DNA from: Pigoraptor chileana
Lineage: Eukaryota; Opisthokonta; Filasterea
Reading direction: 5' to 3'
DNA length: 20,581 nt
NCBI GenBank assembly: GCA_943704495.1
Contig: CALSCR010002348.1
Span: forward strand, 1-20,581
Made by a program: the position numbers and the translations under genes. Numbering within the stretch: position 1 is the stretch's first letter; each line of letters starts with the position of its first letter. Below are positions 1 to 8,758 of this stretch, piece after piece. The notes under the pieces are model-generated. The model did no database searches, was not told the DNA's origin, and was given only the letters and a program-made list of their open reading frames with translations.

Positions 1-105
1 GGGGGGGAGAGGGGAGGGGGTAATTAAAACAAGAAAACGCAAACAACATGTATGCACACACGCACACACGCGCGAACACATACACACACACAAATACGCA
101 CGACC
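1..105. other. Probable intron of the secreted-protein gene, left edge
   Basis: On the minus strand the sequence after the GTGAGT at 119 is TG-rich, like the donor side of many other introns here, and ends in a C-rich run at the edge. No acceptor is seen before the window ends. Confidence 0.45.
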
Positions 106-1557
106 TCATGAACACTCACACATAATGTGGTCGCCAATGAATCCCGGGTGTGTTCCAACAGTGAAGAGTGCGTCCAGGCGCATTGGCGCTGCCACCCATC
201 CGGCATCAACAAACATGGACACGTCGATTAAATCATACACCGATCGCCTCTGTCGCTGTGCTTGCTCTCCTCGCACACTCTCCGCGCTCACTCTAACATC
301 CCGCCCATGCCGAGCGGAAGCGTCCCTAGCACTGCTCCTGCGTCCACTATGCCCCGCACGTGTCGCCTCCCTCTGACGCCGCCCACTCCGCACAAGCGCG
401 TTATCGGACCGCGCTTTCTTGCCATTCACTGCATTACGCGATGTGCGTCCACGGCGGTTAACACGTACATCCCTACGCACACCGCTGTTGCTAGAGTCGT
501 CCGTCGCATCGGCATCATCCCAGTCGCCCTCAACATCATCCCAGTCATCTTCGTTGTCGCCCTCTTCGGCATCTGTGCCGTCGTCGGAATCGTCGCCGTC
601 CTCTTCGGGATCGTACTCGTCCTCAGCATCGTCTCCCCTGTGGAAGACAAACGCCGCACTCGCATACAGCGCCGTCGGAAGAGCCCGCTCGTGACCCCAT
701 GGCATATCCACAATTTCGTGCTCCTTGAAGGTCCGTTGCATAAACTCACCCGGTGAATACACCTGCATCGTTGTCTCTTCACCGTGTGTGCCGGGCGTTA
801 TATACAGCAATCGCCCCGCAACTGTCCGCCGAAGGACAATCTCATCGCAGTTGCCCAAAGAAACGAGTTCCTGCGCATCTCCATCTGCAATCCATGTCGG
901 CACACCATTGCACGCAACAACGAGCGTGTACTTCGCCAGGCGAAACAGGCGATAGGGCTGCGAGTGTTCGCGGAATGCGCCCAGGGGAACCGCGTAATCC
1001 CGCGTAAGATTAGCCAGCGTGACCGTGTACAGGGCCGGGCGTTTCGTGGCTGCATCGAAAGTTGGGATGCACAGACAGATGCAAAGACAGATGCACAGAC
1101 AGATGCATAGATAGATTAGAGATATGCCCGTCTCAATGCGGCAGTATATCCAGAGGAATGACGATTTGAACCTGTTTTGGCGCTCACAAAACCAGCATAC
1201 TGAGTCAGCAATCAATGTGGCACAGCCCCCCCCCCACACACACACAACTAGGAACTTCGTCAAAAGTATACAAAAGACATCAACCACGCAGATGAACTCA
1301 CAAAAGTCAAACAAGCCAACAAGATCAAGCTCCGTTCCGATGGCCGTGACATTGGTCATTGGGCTTTCACCCGTGCAGCTCTCAATCGCCCCCATGGTGA
1401 AGTCCAGAAACTCTATGTTGCGAAGCCAGAATGCAGCAGCGACATCGCTAACTTCGAGAGTTTTTTCCGCGCGAATGGCGCCGCAGAAGAGCAGACAGAA
1501 AAGCACAAACAGGCGTGTGACTGACCGCCCACTCGGCCGGAAAGATGGGTGTGACAT
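106..1557 (-). CDS. Unrecognised secreted acidic protein, two exons visible, 3' end probably beyond the left edge
   Basis: I do not recognise the family. The exons are 1557-1302 and 1049-120 (or to the stop at 106-108); joining them restores frame (phase 1) with a GTGAGT donor and a GATGCAG acceptor. I chose the Met at 1557 rather than the upstream Met at 1602 because a textbook signal peptide follows it: Arg-rich start, hydrophobic LFVLFCLLFCG core, likely cleavage after AIRA. Two N-glycosylation sequons follow (NVT, NLT). A compact, Cys-poor region leads to an Asp/Glu block of about 50 residues (minus strand, roughly 640-490). After that comes an Arg/Ser-rich basic stretch with a furin-like RQRR-S site (near 255-240) and a short hydrophobic domain-like tail. 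The reading frame stops at 106-108, but GTGAGT at 119-114 followed by sense-strand TG repeats looks like another intron donor. I infer the secretory pathway; the function is unknown. Confidence 0.72.
   Translation of the reverse strand: MSHPSFRPSGRSVTRLFVLFCLLFCGAIRAEKTLEVSDVAAAFWLRNIEFLDFTMGAIESCTGESPMTNVTAIGTELDLVGLFDFCEFICVVDVFCILLTKFLVVCVWGGGCATLIADSVCWFCERQNRFKSSFLWIYCRIETGISLIYLCICLCICLCICLCIPTFDAATKRPALYTVTLANLTRDYAVPLGAFREHSQPYRLFRLAKYTLVVACNGVPTWIADGDAQELVSLGNCDEIVLRRTVAGRLLYITPGTHGEETTMQVYSPGEFMQRTFKEHEIVDMPWGHERALPTALYASAAFVFHRGDDAEDEYDPEEDGDDSDDGTDAEEGDNEDDWDDVEGDWDDADATDDSSNSGVRRDVRVNRRGRTSRNAVNGKKARSDNALVRSGRRQREATRAGHSGRRSSARDASARHGRDVRVSAESVRGEQAQRQRRSVYDLIDVSMFVDAGWVAAPMRLDALFTVGTHPGFIGDHIMCECS
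1050..1301 (-). other. Stop-free 252-nt intron of the secreted-protein gene
   Basis: The donor is GTGAGT and the acceptor GATGCAG on the minus strand. The intron is exactly 84 codons long and has no stop in the host frame, so it can be read through. Its translation would be Cys- and hydrophobic-rich and ends in repeated Cys-Leu-Cys-Ile units that come from a 12-bp tandem repeat. It also holds a run of ten C on the plus strand (1226-1235). The low-complexity content argues for an intron rather than coding sequence. Confidence 0.65.
1066..1113. repeat. 12-bp tandem repeat, four copies
   Basis: Four tandem copies of GATGCACAGACA with small changes (copy 2 has AAAG, copy 4 has TAGATA) lie just inside the 3' end of the intron of the secreted-protein gene. 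The unit is a multiple of three, so it keeps the frame open. Confidence 0.9.
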
Positions 1558-2372
1558 CTTTTGAGGCAAGGGCCGAGTCCCACAACCCGAAAACACAAAC
1601 ACTATCAGCTTCTCGTTTCAGTTGTTTGTCTGTGCGTGTCGGTGCCGTTGTTGCTGCTGTTGTGTTCTTGAGTGTGCAAGAAGAATCCAATCTTTTTCAG
1701 ATGATTGTACTGTACTGTTTTCAGTTAGGAGGGTCACAAGGGACTGTCCGTGCCACTGACACAGTCACCTGAGTTCAATGGCGTCAACGTTTGTCTGTCT
1801 GCAAAAGTGCGCTCGAATGATTTTATTTGAGATGTTTAGTAAATGTGTTTGGAATTAGATTGCATTCAAATTAACTGCGACACATTACACCCCCCCCCCC
1901 CTCCCCCCCCCTACTACCGTAACGGAAATTAATGTTTTCGGAATGTTCGGTGTTACAACATAAAGAAAGACTCGCCGACGCATTCACAAGCTCGCTCACG
2001 TTGTAATGACAAACCCAAACACCAATGTATCCAGACCAATATTGTATAATGACCCACACACTTCACACACAAACTTGCCAATTGACTGAGTAAATGTTTT
2101 CTCCAAGTCATCATCAGCGCACGGAGAGGGCGACATTCTTTGGTCACAAACACGCACGCAGCAGCGACGCACACCACGCAAACGCAACGCATTACATGCG
2201 AGCAAAATATGAATAAAAAGCTCTGTTCCAAAGAGACAATACACAAAAAAACAAACTTCATGCACGCACAGTAACGCATTTCATGACAACAAACATCATA
2301 ACATCACTATTTTTAAACAGCTTGTCATCGATTACAAGGCACAGGAAGCCAATACACACCGACGCACACTAG
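1558..2372. other. Spacer between GET4 3' end and the secreted-protein gene start
   Basis: No convincing gene is present. It should hold the 3' UTR of GET4 and the promoter of the downstream gene, both on the minus strand. The one clear structure is a C tract (G-rich on the transcribed strand). A minus-strand AATAAA lies near 1823-1830, but it is more than 500 bp past the GET4 stop, so I do not assign it. Confidence 0.6.
1890..1911. repeat. Poly-C tract (C12-T-C9)
   Basis: Twelve C, one T, then nine C. The minus strand, which is the coding strand of both flanking genes, therefore carries two long G runs that could stack as a G-quadruplex about 330 bp upstream of the start of the secreted-protein gene. 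Confidence 0.9.
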
Positions 2373-4307
2373 CTAATCAAGATCCCCAGATGATGCAGGG
2401 AGGGCGCGTGAGTCGCTGTCGTCGTCGTCGCCGTCAAATCCAAAGTCCATTCCGCCCATAAAACTTTTCATGAGGTTGCCAAGGAGACCGCCGGGCCCTG
2501 CAGGCGCAATGTTGAATATCTGCTTGCCTATCTTGTCCAACAGCTGCACAGTGGCAAGACAGGCGATGTAGAGGATGGTGGGTATAGACACACACAAGAT
2601 GAGAGAGGGGATGCAAGACACGCAGTGATTCTTCAGGTGGTTGAACAAGGACGGGGAAGAGGGTGACAAAATCCCATCTACAAACAGCACAATACGACAC
2701 AATGCTGCTCTGCAGTCAACAGAGTAAACAACACACAAAGTAGACACTCAATCCACATCATCCCCCTCGCAGCCAGGGCGGATGGGGCAGTTATATTGCA
2801 CACCTGATCCAGCGACGGGTCTTTTGCGATCACACTCGAATACCGTTGTCGAAGCAGTTTAAACAGCGCGGCAGCATCGCGAGTCACGGCCTGCAGCAAG
2901 TACCGCAGAAAGTTTGCGACGTCAGAGTCGGAGAGTGAGGGTATCTTGTCGGTGATTGTCTTGAAGGCAAGGCTTGCGAGACGGATGTTCTCCTGCGACA
3001 GGTACCTAAGGTGGGATGTATGTGTGCATGTATTGTGGTGGGTGGGCATAGATTAGATTGTACCAAAACAGTGTGTGTGTGTGTACCATGCAGTTGCTTC
3101 AAATGCATTATTTAGTGAAAAGGGACAGACAAGTCTCAGAGATGCGAAGGGATTAATACTCACTGCAAGACAATGCGGGCAAGAAGGATGGATCGCAACT
3201 CCGGTGCACTCTTGGCGACAGAGTCAGCAAGTGGGGCAATGCCCGCCTCCCCCGCATGCACGAGATGGGCCTGCCCTTGCGCTGCCATGTCCTCTGCGAC
3301 AATGACAACGAAACAAACATACAGCTTAGACAATGATCGAAATGGCACGGAGTGGAACTAAGTCATTTGTCGCAAGACCTTCAGTACTTAAGGCATAAGC
3401 CCATCGACTCAAAAGTCATGTGTCGCAAGAGATGAGAAGCGATTGGTGGCACCTTGCCCATGCTTGCGCTACAGCACACGCTCACGAACGCTCTAGAAGC
3501 AAACACACAAGTGTACGTGTTTGTGTTGTTGTTTTTTTGCATGTTGAGCCTAATGTACCAGCATACCTCTGATGTAACTGAGGCCAAACACAAAGTGCAG
3601 CAAGGGATCTCCTCTCGCATTAGGGCCATATTTTCGCGACCAACTGCAAATAAGTATTTGAAATTGGCAGAACAGCAATGTTATCGGCACAGGAGTCAAA
3701 CAAGCAACAAAGATTTGATGGTCACACGTACACTTCATCATATCTTCAACGGAAATACAAACAAAAAAAACATTCAATGAAGCGGAATACATCAGTATGC
3801 ATCAGCATGTGCATCAGAATCACGCGTACAACTCATACAGCACTCGCCTCAATGCACCCTTCATGAACTTTGTCCTCAATATCGAATCCGGCGCCAATCG
3901 TTGAAACACCTCAATCAGATTCGCTGCAGCAGTCGGCAGGTAACAGTCCCTTGTAAGTATCAAAACAGAAAGCCCTGGCGCACACATAAAAAATCGACCC
4001 TACACCACAGAAATTGGCGACACAGGTACACACCGAGAGCCTTCTCATCCACGGCCAGCTTTGTGTCGGCGTATGTCTCCACTAGGAGCACAGCGAGATC
4101 ACCCCCGGATGTCTGCTGACCCTTGTCAAGCAGAAGCAGAGCCCCAGATAACAACAGCCCAATTGCATCTTCGTACTGTTTTTGCGTCATCGAACGGAAG
4201 TATACCGTCCTGTACATTTGATGCGCCTCATAGTAGTCCCCCCGCTCTACGCTCTTGGCGAGGTTTTGCATGACATTGCTCACGCCTCGGCCAGCCCGAC
4301 GCGCCAT
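2373..4307 (-). CDS. GET4: GET4 / TRC35, Golgi-to-ER traffic protein 4 homologue
   Basis: GET4 pairs with GET5/UBL4A in the cytosol to bridge SGTA and GET3, handing tail-anchored membrane proteins to the ER insertion pathway. There are six exons: 4307-4034, 3923-3839, 3643-3567, 3293-3164, 3005-2804, 2543-2373. All joins keep phase and give 312 aa (human about 327). Family blocks appear in order: GDYYEAHQMYRTVYFR and the LLLSGALLLLDKGQQ helix in exon 1, WSRKYGPNARGDPLLH in exon 3, HLVHAGEAG in exon 4, FLRYLLQAVTRDAAALFKLL in exon 5, and the C-terminal LLDKIGKQIF plus GGLLGNLMKSFMG in exon 6. The protein ends in an acidic tail with terminal GDLD, like the ELD end of the human protein. The gene diverges from the dystrophin-family gene across 1.35 kb. 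The alpha-solenoid fold is inferred from the family. Confidence 0.95.
3066..3086. repeat. TG microsatellite in GET4 intron 4
   Basis: A short GT/TG run near 3070-3086, read as CA on the transcribed strand. It lies in the 3' half of the 158-nt intron between exons 4 and 5, about 60 nt before the acceptor. Confidence 0.75.
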
Positions 4308-5653
4308 TTTTTATAACTTTTGTCAATCGGACGACTGCACAACTATAGCTCGCCTATTATCAGATCTAACAATTGAATGAAACAACTGAATCCGCTGTGT
4401 AAAAAACCTTGCAAGCGCAAAGTCCCACTACTGCGGCAGTGAAATAGAATCGGTCAAAGATGTCTTCGGCAACCACATTTCAGGACCAGCTGACGATGTC
4501 GGGTTGCTCCAGTTCCCCTGATCCTCTGTCTACACATCCGGGGTGCCATGGGCTTCACCTCGCATCCGGGGCACGCATCAAGCGCCTGCCAAATAAGGAA
4601 ATCCTCGTTGACAGCTTGTGACATGTGGGCTGTGGCTGAGTGGCTGCGCAGGCGGGAGGGTGGGTCGGGGTGGCTCACCCGTGCACGTTAGACTCAAAAC
4701 GGCACGGAAATGGCGCGGAAATTCCCCTGGAAGTCCAGTTTAATATGCCAAAAGATGACAATTGGAAGGCGTGTGAACAGGCCAGTCGAGAGTGGTGGTG
4801 CGCTCGTGCCAATCTCTCTCTCCCTCTCTCTCGTTGTGCGTCACAGCCCGATTCGACTATGTTTCAGCAGCATTCGTGTGTGTCTGTCGCTCTCTCTATC
4901 GCAGCCATTGACAGACTCCCAGCACAGCCGCAGTGTGGACGGGGGTGCTGACTTGCCTGGCGCTTCATGTTCCTCTGACGGAGCCATTCAGACAGTCTAT
5001 AATAGAAGTACACTTCAGTATAGCATTGATTTCACGTAATCATTTTTTTTGCGTGGCAGTGCTTTTATCTTAGTTTTGACAAACGTGCCGTCTGCAGGAA
5101 GTGAGTGTTGATAGACTGAGCGCGATCTGCCGCCGCCGCTCAGTCAATTCGGACGCCGCAGTTGGCCCGGTGTACTACGTCGTTGTGGTTTTGCGATTTT
5201 CAAAAACGGTAGGTTGTGCCGGTACTGAGAATGGTGAATGGCAAACGCATTCAGTTGTCATCTGTAGGGGAGGGAGCATTGGCTGCCGCATCAGCAGTCC
5301 AATGGACAATTGGCCGGACGGACGTGCCTTGACTTCATGAGTTCATCTCGCAGTCAGTAAAGGAGCATGCATGCGGAATTTTTTGAAAAGTAGTCGATAC
5401 TAGTGGTCTATAATTTGGCAGCAAGAAGCGATGTTCTGTCACCGGGCATGATGACATTTGTGATCCGCCTCAGCTGTTAAGGACTTCTGTCAGTTGTCGT
5501 GCGTCACTGTGATCATGGCGCACTCAACTAGTACTGGCCGCTCGCGCCGTTCAGGCAGTCGGCCGGCTGACGGCTCGCCCGTTGCATGATGCTGACGGCA
5601 GTTTACTCTTTATTCAATTGCGTGTCATGCAGCCGGTCAGCTGAATCTCGACA
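4308..5653. other. Divergent promoter region between GET4 and the dystrophin-family gene
   Basis: About 1.35 kb with no supported long gene. It should contain both promoters. Two TCTATAAT-like AT-rich words occur (near 4998 and 5407), but I cannot call a TATA box. A strong donor-like GTGAGT at 5101 and an acceptor-like TCATGCAG ending at 5632 could bound a 5'-UTR intron of the downstream gene. A 24-codon ORF begins at 5515 inside that stretch. Confidence 0.5.
5515..5589 (+). other. Possible upstream ORF, 24 codons
   Basis: An ATG at 5515 opens a 24-aa Ser/Arg/Gly-rich reading frame that ends 65 bp before the main start. It could be a leader ORF, or lie inside a 5'-UTR intron and be removed. 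Only the open frame supports it. Confidence 0.2.
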
Positions 5654-8600
5654 ATGCCGCCCGAGAATGCAAGCGCCGGTGCCGGTGCCGGTGGTGCGAA
5701 TGCCTCGAACGCACCCGTCACGTGGGAAGCCCTGAAGAACGAGCACGGCCTCACTTACTACAAGAGGTGAGTGGTCACATTTTATGCCATCATGTCTCTT
5801 AGTCTCCAATATCTGCGCGCGGACGTCATCGGCCGCTTTATAGCTCGTCGACATACTGTGCTGACTGGGTGTAGTTGGCATCCGGACATTTTTGACGTTC
5901 TTTCAACCTACGTCAGTGACTGGGCGAATTCGTCCCTACCTCGTCGGAAATAATTTTCAGTTCCGCCGCGCATCCACATCCGTTCAAAATTACTGCGTCG
6001 ACAATTTGAGATGTATAGTGAATATGTTTGTTTAATAGAAGCGCATCCTATTCGTATTCTTATTATTTTTTGTTTATCTGCGGACCGGTTGCAGTTCCAA
6101 GAACGGTGCTCTTCGGTGGAGCGATCCCCGCGCCAAACAGGCCGTATTCGGTATGCGCCCTTGTTTCAGAAGAAGTTTGAGCATATTCGGTTTATAGTGT
6201 GTGTGTGTGTGTGTGTTCACGCGTTGGTGCGTGTATGTATGTAGTACCTATGAAGTATTCTGGGTATGTGCGCATGTGGACATCTGGGTTGGCGTGGTTG
6301 ATGCGGCCACCGGACTTTGCATCTAGCACATTCGACCATGTGCTTACGTGTCACGTGTTTGCTATTGTTTGTCGCTGTGGATGCATGCAGAGGAGCACGA
6401 GGATGTCAAGTACTCCAACTACCGCATTGTGCTCAAGCTCAATGCCATCCAAATTCGCACAAAGCGTAAGTTTTTTTTGTGCTTTGTTTATTGTTGTGTG
6501 TTTGCCATTGACAAAGGCGTTCGAGGCTGTACATGTCTGTCATGGCTCATATCTCGTTTGGCTGAAAACAGAGCCGTCGTTATATGAATGCCAACAATGT
6601 CGTGTAACTGCTGCTATGCGCAGCGAGATCCTCACAGTGCCTCCATCCCAGTGCAGCAGCACGTGTTGTTTGTTGTGTTTTACACGAGCTACTCACACAC
6701 TTATGCTTGCGTTGTGTTGCTCTGACATGTCTTGCTTGGCAACCATCATGACATCCCCTGAACCACTGTCGTTGTATTGAAGACTGACACAGCCATTCGT
6801 TCCATATCGTGCTTTAATTCCCGGTGAATGCGCAATACATAGTCACGCGTGTCAATGTTCGCTATGCGATCGAATCCTTCCACCAGCACGCCGTGTCTGG
6901 ACGCAGCAATCGGGTGCGTCACGTGAACATTCTCATATTGTTTGCTCCGCTGTATGCGTGTGTGTATGTGTGGTGTGCTGTGCGGTAGATCTACTATATT
7001 AATTGCTGAACTCATGTGTTGCTCATTGGCGTTTGATGGATCCCTCCCTCTCTCTCTCCCTCTCTCTCATTCACACTCACTCACTCACTCACACACTCAC
7101 TCATACTCCTCTGTCGTGCAGCTGTTGGACATTCCGACAATGCGCTCGTGCCTCACAACAATGTACGAGAATGCCCCGGACGCACAGCACACCGCGGACC
7201 TCGCCGTCCACTTCTTCCTCTGCGTTTACGACAGGTGTGTAACACAACCGTGACAACACCAAACAGTAACAGTAATTACACAAACAATTCCGCTGATGGG
7301 CCCTCGCACACACGACAATCTTTGTCTTGTAGAGAGTCCATGAGCAAAGTGCGCGTGACACTAACGCAGAATCAACATCAATCACATGTACATGCACACG
7401 CACATGCACATACGCTCTCTCTCGCTATCCCTTACCCCTTACTGTGAGCAGCGGCTTCCGTGCGCGCATCAAGGCCATGGACTTCCAGACAGCCATCATT
7501 GCGCTGTGTTCAGGAAGCGTCGAGGATAAGGCTAAGTGTGAGTGACTCTGTTGTCTTCCCTCTCTGTTCTGGAGTGAATGAGCACGCGCACCTGCGCACA
7601 ACGAGAATCGTGCGCTGGTCGTGTTATATTTGCGTCGCTTGTCAACCTATGTCATCAAATCCGCTTGTTCGATGTGTGCTTAAGTGGCGCTGTCTATTGT
7701 TTCTCTTTAGTTTTTTCCTTTTTGTGTAACTGCCCATGTTGACGCACATCCCCGTCAGTCGATGGGTTGGTTTTTTGAGTGATATGGTCCATTGTATCGG
7801 TATGTGCAAGTTTCTTACTCCAAATGTTTTCCTCTTTGTTTGAATTCGCCGCTTCAAATGCAGACGCCTTCACTGTCGCCGATGACAACAGTGATGGATA
7901 CGTCACTCGGTCCGATGCCGAAGTGTTCCTCGTCTCGCTTCAGAAGGTGTGTGTGTGTGTGTGTGTGAATATGTTGTGTCGTGTGCATACATGGGATTTG
8001 CGGGCACACGCACATCGTGCACTCTATGCTCAAGTGTAGGTCCTCTGTTATATGAACAATGTCACACGTGCAGCTTATCCGCTTCATCGACGAAGACATG
8101 AACATTGGCGCGACAAAAGAGGGAATTGTGCGTGACGTCAACGCCGGTTTCAAGCAGATTGCCGCGGCAAATTCAAATCCCGAGGACAACGACCTGCTGA
8201 CCGAGGAGCAGTTCGTCGGATGGATCACGGGACCAGCACTGCGCCAGGTTTCCTGGTTCATTACTCTGGCGCGCTATGTGATTGCAGATGCAAGTGGGTG
8301 GTGGTATATGTTGCCTCTGTGGTGTCCTCTCTCCCTCTCTCTCGCTCTCTCTCTCTCATTCTCATTCTCTCTTGTGTATGTTGTGGAGTCCATGAGCATG
8401 GCACCAAAGAAATCCTGGATTCCTATGTGCACGTGTGCCCCAATTCTGCCTCTGTCTTTTCTCGTCTAATCCCAAGTCCAACTTGCCATGTGCGTTGCTT
8501 TTTAAAGCGGAGACAATTTTGATGCACCGCATCACTGACATATTTCACATAGCACACTAACACCACCATGCATCGTATGCAACGACTGGACGCATGCAGC

Positions 8601-8717
8601 CATCCACACTGGAGTCACGTGCCATGTGTGCGGCCAGTCTGACTTCCGCGGACTGCGCTACTCATGCATCAAGTGCTTTGGCGTCGATCTCTGCCAGGTG
8701 TGTTACAGTTACTTTTG

Positions 8718-8758
<41 letters not shown>

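Noticed and set aside
1066-1113. CRISPR-like or satellite reading of the 12-bp tandem repeat
   Set aside because: Units are directly adjacent with no spacers, only four copies, inside a eukaryotic intron.
4460-4621. A 53-codon plus-strand ORF close to the GET4 start
   Set aside because: Ser/Pro-rich with no domain and no clear splice continuation; a chance ORF in a divergent promoter cannot be excluded.
6746-7015. Minus-strand 89-codon frame with a protein-like stretch over the exon 4 region
   Set aside because: It overlaps exon 4 of the dystrophin-family gene, where the plus-strand frame aligns with the family; no family match for the minus frame. Exon 4 itself remains the least certain exon.
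8248-8270. Ending exon 8 at the CAG-GTTTCC donor
   Set aside because: This would break frame into the ZZ exon and delete the conserved SWFITLARYVI helix; the GTGGGT donor at 8294 solves both.
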